From the IMG/VR virus record IMGVR_UViG_3300028829_000410, positions 1-45,655 of that record: DNA of 45,655 nt; one strand, written 5' to 3'. How positions within the stretch are numbered: position 1 is the stretch's first letter; every line of letters starts with the position of its first letter. Shown one piece after another: positions 22,974 to 30,945 of this stretch. The translations under genes were made by a program, and so were the position numbers. The notes under the pieces were generated by a model that was not told the DNA's origin, searched no databases, and saw only the letters and a list, made by a program, of their open reading frames with translations. This DNA is from a virus.

Positions 22974-24800
22974 CTATGGTCTGGGAAATAAAGAAGGAGG
23001 ATTAAATAATGGATCAGTACGAGCTGGTTGTAGCTTATCTTTTAAAAGACTTTTTAATTCAGGTCTAGCAGTTACTTCTTTTTTAGGAGCAAATTGACTT
23101 GTTTTTTCTATACTTTCTTCAAGAAAGTTTTGACGTACAGTTTCAGAAACATCTCCTTGCTCATTCCAATATTGAACAAAAGCAACAGTAGTTTCTTGTA
23201 GTTTGCGTTGTGCAGATATTTTGGCATCTTTTTGACTTAAATGTTCAGCTAATAATTTACCTAGTGCTGGAGTCATACCTTCAGGAAGGTTATTTTTATT
23301 TGCATTATAAGCTAGTCGTTCTTTTTCGTTAGGTATAATAAGCTTTAAATCTTTTAATTGTAATCTTGTGTCTGGATCTACAAAAAATGCTGAATCATTA
23401 ATATCCTTTTCTAAGACAGGATATGGTCTGTATGCATCTCTTACTGACTCCTTCATTCCGTTTACCATAGAAGATATAGCAGTTATTGTAGCAGCTCTTT
23501 CTTCAGCAGGTTGTTTTCTAAATTCTCCTTGATTTTGTACAGAAATTACATTTATAGCTTGCATCATAAAATCATATTGTTCTATAGTTATATCTCTACT
23601 CGATGGAGTTAAAGGATTTCCTGAGCCATCAACTAAATTTTGGTTATCTATTATTTCTGTAAGTTGCGTCATACCTCGGTTGCTTAAATATTTCATTCCT
23701 ACATGATAAGCATTTGTTGATGGTCTACTTTGAAAATCATTACCCATCAACCTTCCTTCAGCGTCATTTATATTTGTTAAAGGTTCTCTAACTTCGTGAC
23801 TTTTTTCACCAGCAGCAGTTGTATATGTATATTTTGTTAATTTATACAACCCATTGTCACCACTTTCTATAGTTTCTACTTTTTTACCAGTAGCTCCTAA
23901 CTCATTAAATTTTTTAATTAAAAAATTTTCTTGGAAAATTTCTTCTTTTTCTAAATTTAAAAGAGCTTGAGCATCTCTTGAAAAAGTACTGTCTATATTT
24001 TCTAAAGCTCTTTTAGTTTCTACAATACGCGCAAACCTTTTATCTTTTATAAGATCTTCATCGTTACTAGCTATATTATCTATAGCTCTAGATAACCTTT
24101 CGTCATTATCTCCTTTATCAAATATATTTTTAATTTTAGAAGTAATAAACTGTCCGAAATTTTTAGGACTATCCATTCCTGTAAAAGTTAATTTTCTTGT
24201 TTCTCCAGTAGGTATATTTGTTTCATAAATATTTTTAAAATTATCGTATTTATTTGCCAATAAAGTAAGGTAACTATTGCCGTTAACATCTTTACTTTCA
24301 TCCATTGCTTGATAAACCATATTTTTTAAAACGTCTTTATCTAAATCTTTTACTGAAAATCCAAGACCTTCCATACCTTTTATTTTAAGGTCGCTTACTT
24401 TACCCTGTCTATTTAATTCTTTAATATATTCTGCTATTCTTTCGTCATTAAAATGTTTTTCAAAAGCTATAAATTCTCTAGAGTGTCCTTTTTCTATACC
24501 ATCTTTTTCGTGTTTAACCCAACTATTATATTGTTGATCTGTTTTTTCTAAGTTAGTCCTAAATTTTCTTCTATCAGGATTCATAAATTTTTCTGCTGCC
24601 CTTTGTTCAAAAGGTTCTTTTAAAAATTTATCAGAAACTCCAGAAAAAAGTGAAGCTCCAGCATCTAAAGTTTCTTTAGCAAAGTAATCTCCAGTTCTTG
24701 CAACCATAGATCTTTTAAAAACATCTACTAAGTCATCTTCGCTGTTCTTTCTACGTTTAGTATAAGCATCACCTATTTCAGTTGCTAATAATGAAGGCAT
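22974..24800 (-). CDS. Probable internal virion (ejection) protein, 608 aa
   Basis: A 608-residue, highly charged, mostly helical protein without signal peptide or catalytic motif that I can see. Its place between the amphipathic 396-residue protein and the giant hydrolase protein corresponds to T7 gp15, which forms part of the ejected core and trans-envelope channel. It overlaps the preceding gene by one base. Assignment is by position, size and composition only. Confidence 0.55.
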   Translation of the reverse strand: MPSLLATEIGDAYTKRRKNSEDDLVDVFKRSMVARTGDYFAKETLDAGASLFSGVSDKFLKEPFEQRAAEKFMNPDRRKFRTNLEKTDQQYNSWVKHEKDGIEKGHSREFIAFEKHFNDERIAEYIKELNRQGKVSDLKIKGMEGLGFSVKDLDKDVLKNMVYQAMDESKDVNGNSYLTLLANKYDNFKNIYETNIPTGETRKLTFTGMDSPKNFGQFITSKIKNIFDKGDNDERLSRAIDNIASNDEDLIKDKRFARIVETKRALENIDSTFSRDAQALLNLEKEEIFQENFLIKKFNELGATGKKVETIESGDNGLYKLTKYTYTTAAGEKSHEVREPLTNINDAEGRLMGNDFQSRPSTNAYHVGMKYLSNRGMTQLTEIIDNQNLVDGSGNPLTPSSRDITIEQYDFMMQAINVISVQNQGEFRKQPAEERAATITAISSMVNGMKESVRDAYRPYPVLEKDINDSAFFVDPDTRLQLKDLKLIIPNEKERLAYNANKNNLPEGMTPALGKLLAEHLSQKDAKISAQRKLQETTVAFVQYWNEQGDVSETVRQNFLEESIEKTSQFAPKKEVTARPELKSLLKDKLQPARTDPLFNPPSLFPRP

Positions 24801-25357
24801 TATTCTTCTCCTTTATCTAACAATGATGGCATATTTTCTATGCGTTCTTTCATTGGGTTATCTTCATCATCTTTTGGATTAGTAATTGTTTGTAACTTAC
24901 TTCTAAATAAATCTTCTTCTTCACCTTCTTCAATAGGTGAATGATATCCTTTTATTATTGCATCATCTTCTGCAACTTCAGGATCTTCATCATCTTCTAC
25001 AATAGTAGCTACAATACCATGTCGTTCAGCAAAACCAAGTAAAATATAAGCTACAGGTTCTGCTAACATCATCATCATATCAGGATTTATTTCGCCTCTT
25101 CTAAAACTATTCATTAATATTAATTGAACTACATCCATTACAGGTACACCTTCTTCAAGTATATCCATAAAATCACCAAATCTTTCTTCGTCAGTTATGT
25201 AATCAAAAAAATAATTTATAGCTTCTTCTCTGCTTGTAAATTTTGGTGGCTTTAAATAAGGTGCAGGTGTAGAAGGATCTTCTGTAAGAGACTGACCTGC
25301 TATTTTTCTTGTATTGTTAACTGCGTAGTTATCTATATCTTCTATAGTTAATTCCAT
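24800..25357 (-). CDS. Acidic hypothetical protein, 185 aa
   Basis: A very acidic protein (for example EDDEDPEVAEDDAIIKG and EEGEEEDLF). The middle has a hydrophobic helical region (VMDVVQLILMNSFRRG... PVAYILLGFAERHG). It sits within the internal virion gene set, so it may be a minor structural or assembly protein. No family recognised. Confidence 0.55.
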   Translation of the reverse strand: MELTIEDIDNYAVNNTRKIAGQSLTEDPSTPAPYLKPPKFTSREEAINYFFDYITDEERFGDFMDILEEGVPVMDVVQLILMNSFRRGEINPDMMMMLAEPVAYILLGFAERHGIVATIVEDDEDPEVAEDDAIIKGYHSPIEEGEEEDLFRSKLQTITNPKDDEDNPMKERIENMPSLLDKGEE

Positions 25358-25369
25358 GAGTGTTAAATC

Positions 25370-26560
25370 CTATACATATGACGGTGAATTAATATTCATC
25401 CACTGATTATAATTAATTGGTTGAAAATTAGAAGTATTAAAAGTTTCCTGAGGGCTATTTATAAAACTATTAAAAAATTGTGTTGGTGTTCCTGCTGTTG
25501 CTTTTTGCAAATTTGCATTAAATAAATTTCTAGTAGGTTGAATTTGTAAACTGGTATCTACTGGAGCATCAGTTGTCATGCTTGATCCATATAACTGTTG
25601 AGTTAAGGCAGTTCCTCCAGTAGTAGTTAATCCACTTTTAGAAAAAGTATTTGCAAAGCCTTGAGAAGCACCAGCTTTAGCTCTTGCAAGCATTGAGCCA
25701 ACAGGTTTTGCAGCTCCGATTGTAGGATCTTTAAGTGCTTTAAAATTAGGGGTTGTAATTTTATCGGTCAAAGGATCAACAGTATTTAACAATTCATCTT
25801 TAAATAAATTTTCATTGCTTAAAGCTTTAAAATTACCTATAGGTGTATCTCTAAGATTCATAGGATCATCTTTAAAATTCATTCTATCTAAAATTGTAGA
25901 ATTAGCATCTGGTCGTTGACTAAGTATTGAAGCTTTAAATTGTTCTCTTGCTGAAGAATTATACGCAAGATTTTTAGTAACTGGATCTTCAGCACCTACT
26001 GGAGTAAAAGTTCTAAAGTCACTTTTAACTGGGCCTTTCCCAACAGCATCTTTCAAAAAATTTCCAGCATCACCAAGAGCAGCAGAAGTATCTTTTGCAA
26101 TATTACCGCCATACTTAGATCCTACTTTACCAAGACTATCCCACAAACTTCCTGTGCTTGAAGTGCTAAAAGTAGTACCAAACATTTTATTACTCATGTG
26201 AGAACCTACATCTTTTAGAGCACTAAAAGCTCCTTTAGTAACATTTTTAAATACACTTGATCCTATTTTTAAAGGAGCAGCTACTACAGTTTTAATACCT
26301 GTTAAAGTACTATAAGCCATCTTAGCAACTATATTGCTGCTTTGACTAAGCCCTTGCATAAATCCTGCACCCATAGTACTCATTGCCCCAAAAGCTGCAT
26401 TAGCAATTCCTCCTGTAAGCAACATCATTCCTACTTGACCAAAGATACCCATTTTATTAGCAAACTTTCCAATGGCTTTAAAACCTTTCATAATACCTTT
26501 GCCAATTTTTTTAAAAACTTTTCCTACACCTTTAAAAGCTTTTTTAATAAACCCAAACAT
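25370..26560 (-). CDS. Virion protein with amphipathic cationic N-terminus, 396 aa
   Basis: The N-terminal ~35 residues repeat Lys and hydrophobic residues in a helical pattern (FIKKAFKGVGKVFKKIGKG), like a membrane-active peptide, and are followed by a hydrophobic Gly/Ala/Met segment (~40-70). The rest is Thr/Ser/Asn-rich. In marine podoviruses such proteins lie before the ejection proteins and may act like T7 gp14, which inserts in the outer membrane. GGAG precedes the ATG. Function is inferred from composition and position. Confidence 0.6.
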   Translation of the reverse strand: MFGFIKKAFKGVGKVFKKIGKGIMKGFKAIGKFANKMGIFGQVGMMLLTGGIANAAFGAMSTMGAGFMQGLSQSSNIVAKMAYSTLTGIKTVVAAPLKIGSSVFKNVTKGAFSALKDVGSHMSNKMFGTTFSTSSTGSLWDSLGKVGSKYGGNIAKDTSAALGDAGNFLKDAVGKGPVKSDFRTFTPVGAEDPVTKNLAYNSSAREQFKASILSQRPDANSTILDRMNFKDDPMNLRDTPIGNFKALSNENLFKDELLNTVDPLTDKITTPNFKALKDPTIGAAKPVGSMLARAKAGASQGFANTFSKSGLTTTGGTALTQQLYGSSMTTDAPVDTSLQIQPTRNLFNANLQKATAGTPTQFFNSFINSPQETFNTSNFQPINYNQWMNINSPSYV

Positions 26561-26578
26561 TATATATTCTCCTTACTA

Positions 26579-29155
26579 CTAAAGTCCTATAGTTGTTTCT
26601 AATCTAGGAGCTAATACATCCCTAGAATATCTATGTTTTTTATCTGTCATTAACTCAGCATTTCCATAAATAGCAGTTAGTACATTCATTGCTCTTTCTC
26701 TTGTAGATTGCTCTGAAGCAGCATCTCTAGCAGCTTGATCTCTTAATTCTTGCCAAAGATAATTTTGTTCTGCCTGAGACATACCAAAAGCAAATTGCGC
26801 TGCTTGCTGGTTAGAAGCATTTTGAGCTGCTGTAGCTGCTGTGTTAGCTTGCCTACGCCAATTAATATTAGATTGCTCTACTGCTTGAGCGTTTTGAGCG
26901 TTCCATAATTCTGTTTTATAATCTAAATCAGCATCAAATTGTCTAACTTGAGTGATTAATTGTTGATTAAATTGGTCAGCAGCCATAGAGTTTTGAGCGT
27001 TTACAGCACTAGCCTTGTTAGATTCTGAAGCATTAAACTGTGACATAGCACTTAACATAGATGAATTTTGTAATTCTATTTGCTGTGCTAGACTAGACAT
27101 AAACTGATTAGTTTGATTTTCAGAAGTAGCATTAAATTGAGCTGCTGCATTTTTAGCTGCTTGATCTGATAGCATTCGCTGTTGTGCTGATTGCTGATCT
27201 AACATAACAGCTTGTTGTGAATTACTTAAATTAGCCATGTCCATTTGTAAAAAGTTTTGAGCATTTGTAATTGCTAATTTAGTTCTTTGATCTGCTGCTG
27301 CTAAATCCATACTTGCCATCATCGTAGCATTTTGCATTGCTGATTGTTGATTAGCATTAAAATCTGTTAACGTCATAGACTGCATAAACTTACTGTTAGC
27401 TAATTCACTTTGTTGAGCTGCGTTAAATTTAGTCATATCTATTCTAGCAACTGTATTAGCATTTTGTATTGCTGTTTGTTGGTCTACATTTAACTGAGCT
27501 AACCCCATCTGTTGTGCTATCTGCGCTTGAAGTTTGTTAGTCTCTAAAGTTCTATTAAGATTTGCTAACTCTGTTTGTTGGGCTGCCGTTAAGTTTTGTG
27601 ACGATGCCTGATTCAATGCAGTTAAGTTAGCAAGACGCATTTGTTGATCGTTAGAAAGATTTGCTAAATCCATCTGTTGTTTAAAGCCAGCATTTTTAGC
27701 TAAGAAATCTGCAGCTGTCTGCATCTCTGCAAGCCTTTCTTGGTTAACAGCAGCTTGGTCAGCTCCAGCAGCTTGTGCTTCTATCTGTAAGTTAGCAAGG
27801 TTTACCTGTTGCTCGTTTCCTAAGTTTTGAGCATTACTAGCTTGCTGAGCTTGTAAGTTAAGTGTTGCTGCTTGCTGACGATTTTGCAAGTTTTGCATTG
27901 TAGTTTGTTGTTGCTGTTGACCAGAAAGCATTGCAGCATCTTGTGTAAACTGACTCTGCATAACATTCATTTGTTGTGCCATTTGTGCAGTTTGTGATGC
28001 GCTAGTTTGTCTATTTGCAAGATTAGCCATGCGTAGTTGCATAGATTGCGTAGCTTGTGTTAGATTAGCTTGTTGTTCATTTGTTAAGTTTTGTGCTGCT
28101 CTTTGTTGCAGTGCTTGTGCATTGCTTTGTGCTATAGGCATTGCTGATTGTATAATAGCATTAAATAAAGAGTCTCTACCAACAGTAGAAACACTAAGCC
28201 CTCTAGCAGCCATTTGACTTTGTACTGCTGCTACGGCTGGTCTAGCCCACGTAGGAGTTACTCCCTCATCCATACCTGCTAAAAGAGTTTCTATTTGTGA
28301 TGACACTAAAGCTTCTGTAGGAAGTGCTGCAATAGCTGCTTGTACTTCTACAGGTTGTGTGTCTACTTGTGCTGTAACTGTAGCAGGATTTTCTACGATA
28401 GCTGCACTAATGTCTGCTGGTATATTACCAACCTCTGCAACCATAGAGGCTGCTGCACCTTTAGCTTCTGTACCTGTAACAGTTCTGCGTTGTGCTGCTT
28501 CGTAACCTGCTGTATTTATTATTTGAGCAGCTTCACCATCAGTTGCAGAAACACCTGTAATAGCTTCTCGTTGCTGTTGTTCTGCAGCTGGAGTTGCAGC
28601 TACAGTTATTTGTTGCCCTGTAACTTCATCTACCATAGACCTAGTGTCCATAGTAAAGTCTTGAGCTTGTGCCTGTGCTGCAGTTTCTTGAGCAGTATCA
28701 CGTTGAGCTGTAGCTACTTTGTTAGCGTCAGTAAACTCTGGCCCTTGTGCTGTAGCTGCTCCTTGAGTTACAGTGCCTTGAGCTGCTTGAGTAGCTGCTA
28801 AATCTCCTGCGGTAGCTGCTTCCATTGTTGCAACTTTTATAGGATCTTGTTGAGCTGCTGTAGTTGCTGTACCTTGCGTTGTTTGCACCGTAGGAGCTGC
28901 AACAGCTGTAGGAGCTTGAATATTAGCTGGCTTATCCATTTGCTGAACATCAGTAGTTTGAATAGTAGCATCTCCAGAAACTACATTAGCTTTTAGTTTT
29001 CCTGCTTCTTTTGCAATTTCTTCTGGTGTTTTTTCTTTGTATTTTTTTACCATTGGTGTGCTTCCTGTGCTTCCTGTGCTTTTTGTGTTTGCTGTTGTTG
29101 TAGCATTGGGTATTATTGGCTGTAGTTTTCCCTCTACAAATTTAAAAAGTCCCAT
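26579..29155 (-). CDS. Ala/Gln/Asn-rich repeat virion protein, 858 aa
   Basis: Residues ~80-330 are Ala/Thr/Gln-rich; residues ~330-760 carry many degenerate repeats of about 20 residues, such as NLQNRQQAATLNLQAQQASN and NLTALNQASSQNLTAAQQTELAN, which should form long helices or a helical bundle. The C-terminal ~90 residues are ordinary sequence ending in LAPRLETTIGL. It lies between tail-fibre-associated genes and ejection proteins, so it is probably a structural or injected protein. I recognise no enzyme motif. Confidence 0.6.
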   Translation of the reverse strand: MGLFKFVEGKLQPIIPNATTTANTKSTGSTGSTPMVKKYKEKTPEEIAKEAGKLKANVVSGDATIQTTDVQQMDKPANIQAPTAVAAPTVQTTQGTATTAAQQDPIKVATMEAATAGDLAATQAAQGTVTQGAATAQGPEFTDANKVATAQRDTAQETAAQAQAQDFTMDTRSMVDEVTGQQITVAATPAAEQQQREAITGVSATDGEAAQIINTAGYEAAQRRTVTGTEAKGAAASMVAEVGNIPADISAAIVENPATVTAQVDTQPVEVQAAIAALPTEALVSSQIETLLAGMDEGVTPTWARPAVAAVQSQMAARGLSVSTVGRDSLFNAIIQSAMPIAQSNAQALQQRAAQNLTNEQQANLTQATQSMQLRMANLANRQTSASQTAQMAQQMNVMQSQFTQDAAMLSGQQQQQTTMQNLQNRQQAATLNLQAQQASNAQNLGNEQQVNLANLQIEAQAAGADQAAVNQERLAEMQTAADFLAKNAGFKQQMDLANLSNDQQMRLANLTALNQASSQNLTAAQQTELANLNRTLETNKLQAQIAQQMGLAQLNVDQQTAIQNANTVARIDMTKFNAAQQSELANSKFMQSMTLTDFNANQQSAMQNATMMASMDLAAADQRTKLAITNAQNFLQMDMANLSNSQQAVMLDQQSAQQRMLSDQAAKNAAAQFNATSENQTNQFMSSLAQQIELQNSSMLSAMSQFNASESNKASAVNAQNSMAADQFNQQLITQVRQFDADLDYKTELWNAQNAQAVEQSNINWRRQANTAATAAQNASNQQAAQFAFGMSQAEQNYLWQELRDQAARDAASEQSTRERAMNVLTAIYGNAELMTDKKHRYSRDVLAPRLETTIGL

Positions 29156-29367
29156 TATATTATCCCCATAATAAGAGTAGCCATACTACCCGTTACTGTT
29201 ACAACCACAAACCATGCTAACTTCTCCCACCTTGCAGCATGAGTTTGAGCTTTCTGATTCAACTCCCGAAGCTCCACAGCAACTTCCGCCCACCGAGCAG
29301 CACACTCTTTTTCGTGTTCTGCTATCTTCTCCAAAGCCTCCACAGCACGATTGCTTTCCGCTACCAT
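29155..29367 (-). CDS. Small coiled-coil/membrane protein, 70 aa
   Basis: N-terminal helix (AVEALEKIAEHEKECAARWAEVAVELREL) then a C-terminal membrane span (LAWFVVVTVTGSMATLIMGII). This shape recalls small phage haemolysin/holin accessory proteins (XhlA-like) but no sequence family is certain. A decayed or shortened paralogue lies 200 bases upstream (29570-29629), with almost identical DNA around the start. No strong ribosome site is seen before the ATG. Confidence 0.65.
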   Translation of the reverse strand: MVAESNRAVEALEKIAEHEKECAARWAEVAVELRELNQKAQTHAARWEKLAWFVVVTVTGSMATLIMGII

Positions 29368-29414
29368 CAGACTGACTCATTGTTCTTCAAATGTAATTGC
29401 ATGTCATACTTCCT

Positions 29415-29570
29415 TTAACTAGTTAATGCTTTTATATTTCCTGCTATAATAAAACAGCAAGTAGTAATGTGTAGTAGTACCCAAGCTGTTCTAACGTAGG
29501 CTACCTTGTCAGCTTGTTTAGTATTTTCGAATGCTTTGTTTCCTAAAGCCTTGCACCATATCTTCCACAT
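29415..29570 (-). CDS. Small membrane protein, 51 aa
   Basis: Starts MWKIWCKALGNKAFENTKQADKVAY and ends in a membrane helix (WVLLHITTCCFIIAGNI). Similar 'W.LWCKALG.KA....' proteins are, to my recollection, frequent in marine phages. I start at ATG 29570, which overlaps a stop (TAATG); an upstream in-frame ATG at 29642 would run through a duplicated segment read in the wrong frame. Function unknown. Confidence 0.6.
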   Translation of the reverse strand: MWKIWCKALGNKAFENTKQADKVAYVRTAWVLLHITTCCFIIAGNIKALTS

Positions 29571-29629
29571 TAAGTCTCTTCTGCTGCTATTCTTTCTAGA
29601 GCTTCTACAGCAGCATTGTTTAGATCCAT
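29570..29629 (-). CDS. 19-codon remnant or minigene (MDLNNAAVEALERIAAEET)
   Basis: A 19-residue frame whose product matches the first ~20 residues of the coiled-coil/membrane protein at 29155-29367 (AVEALERIA versus AVEALEKIA). Its ATG overlaps the previous stop (ATGA) and its stop overlaps the next start (TAATG). It may be a shortened duplicate kept as a translational bridge, or simply a decaying copy. Confidence 0.4.
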   Translation of the reverse strand: MDLNNAAVEALERIAAEET

Positions 29630-29850
29630 CAGACTGTCTCATTATCTCTTAAGTAAATGTCGTTAGCTCCTCCAGCTACTCTAGGAGCTTCTGGATGCTG
29701 TATACTATTTGCTCCACCACCAACAGGCTGTGAGTCAGTTAGATAGATAGAAGTACTAGCTACCTTAGATACAGGAGGATTGTAAATGTTGTTAGCTCCT
29801 CCAGAAATTTTTGGTGAAGCGTTTAAGTAGTTTTGTGATTTTGGTTGCAT
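29629..29850 (-). CDS. Small repeat protein with GGANxI motifs, 73 aa
   Basis: Three repeats spaced about 25 residues apart: SGGANNIYNP, GGGANSIQHP and AGGANDIYLR. Pro/Asn/Gly-rich and without predicted helix. It belongs to the group of small genes after the tail fibre; a virion decoration or fibre-associated role is possible. GGAG precedes the ATG. No family recognised. Confidence 0.6.
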   Translation of the reverse strand: MQPKSQNYLNASPKISGGANNIYNPPVSKVASTSIYLTDSQPVGGGANSIQHPEAPRVAGGANDIYLRDNETV

Positions 29851-29866
29851 TATTGTCTCCTTTATA

Positions 29867-30409
29867 TTATGTAAAAGTCATTGTAATCCAATGCAATGAG
29901 GGATTGTCGGGAAAATTTTCTTCCCAAAATTCCTGCATATAAACACTAGACGACCATGTACAAGGTGCTAAATTATTTTCACAAGAAGCTTTCATATAGT
30001 TAAACATGGTTTTTGTAGAAATAACAGGGCCGTGTAGTTTAGTATATCCTTCTTCTTTCCAAAAATTTACAAACGAGTACCACATTCCGTTTTCATCATA
30101 AATAAATGCTTTAGAATTAGTACTGTCTGGTCGAATAAAAATCATGTGTGATATTAATTTGTCTCCATCATCTATAGCAGGTATTAATACCACAGGGTAA
30201 TTATCTTTTGCTACTTGATAAACGCAGCTATGCTCACGATTAGTAGTATCGGATAATTCTTGAATTGAGTAATCCTTGTGCTCAGCCACAGGCGACGCAT
30301 CGTTCTTTGGAAGAGTACCCTCCGTTAAATAATAATCTGTTCCAGCTTCCCAAAAAGCCTCAGCTAAATCTGGGCTTACTGAATCAAGCTTTGTGCATAC
30401 ATAACTCAT
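29867..30409 (-). CDS. Hypothetical protein, 180 aa, tail-region
   Basis: A 180-residue mixed alpha/beta protein (MSYVCTKLDSVSPDLAEAFWEAG...). The middle, with VVLIPAIDDGDKLISHMIFIRPD followed by a WKEEGYTKLHGPV stretch, vaguely resembles a GNAT-like fold but the acetyl-CoA loop is not clear. Its ATG overlaps the stop of the small tail protein upstream. Could be a fibre assembly factor; not assignable. Confidence 0.6.
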   Translation of the reverse strand: MSYVCTKLDSVSPDLAEAFWEAGTDYYLTEGTLPKNDASPVAEHKDYSIQELSDTTNREHSCVYQVAKDNYPVVLIPAIDDGDKLISHMIFIRPDSTNSKAFIYDENGMWYSFVNFWKEEGYTKLHGPVISTKTMFNYMKASCENNLAPCTWSSSVYMQEFWEENFPDNPSLHWITMTFT

Positions 30410-30945
30410 TGGGTCATCACTATCGTTATTTGCTGACCACTAGAACCAACGTAGTTTGTGCTGGTATTTAGATAAAACTCTCCATTTGCCCCTGTTCCAA
30501 AAGATGTTCTATTTAAAGTATTACTGCCGATTTTAATTGAAGTCCAACCAGTGCTGTTATTTTGAATTTGAAAATGAAGTCCCACTTCACTTCCAGCTTG
30601 CCTGTGCCAAAGTGCCTTGTATGTTTTATTTAAAAAATCAATACTGTTGTCTGACACAGAACCGAAAGAACCACTTAAACCATCAGAATATCCAATAAGA
30701 GGGAGCTTACCACCGCCATTCCCATTAGTCTGAGTCATCGTCCAAGTTACTACAGGTGAAGTGTTGTTTTGACCATAAAAATTATTTAAAGATATAGTAC
30801 CAGACGTAGGTACACCACTATTGTTACTGTGGTTAAGCACAAAAGATCCACCTCTGTACATTTCACTTAAAGCAATAGACCCGCCATTACCATACTCAGT
30901 TCTGAGGTTGTTAAAACTAATAGCTCCTGAACTCTGTAATGCCAT
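30406..30945 (-). CDS. Probable tail tip/fibre-associated protein, 179 aa
   Basis: N-terminus MALQSSGAISFNNLRTEYGNGGSIALSEMYRGG and the repeat-like PTSGTISLNNFYG are typical of short structural proteins in marine phages that follow tail fibres ('SSGAISF.N...E.GG...ISLSEY..GG'). The rest is beta-rich, with Asn, Gly, Ser and Thr. It overlaps the tail fibre stop by one base. Exact position in the particle is unknown. Confidence 0.65.
   Translation of the reverse strand: MALQSSGAISFNNLRTEYGNGGSIALSEMYRGGSFVLNHSNNSGVPTSGTISLNNFYGQNNTSPVVTWTMTQTNGNGGGKLPLIGYSDGLSGSFGSVSDNSIDFLNKTYKALWHRQAGSEVGLHFQIQNNSTGWTSIKIGSNTLNRTSFGTGANGEFYLNTSTNYVGSSGQQITIVMTQ

Noticed and set aside
28340-28801. 153-residue Cys/Ser-rich plus-strand frame
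   Set aside because: Antisense shadow of the Ala/Gln-rich repeat protein; composition follows directly from the complement of Gln/Ala codons.
29186-29380. 64-residue Cys/Gly/Ser-rich frame on the minus strand
   Set aside because: It lies in another frame of the coiled-coil/membrane gene at 29155-29367, whose translation has a clear membrane helix; the Cys-rich composition is a frame artefact.
29571-29642. N-terminal extension MRQSDGSKQCCC of the 51-residue membrane protein
   Set aside because: The same DNA read in the neighbouring frame gives AVEALERIA, matching a paralogue; the extension is the out-of-frame reading of a duplicated segment.
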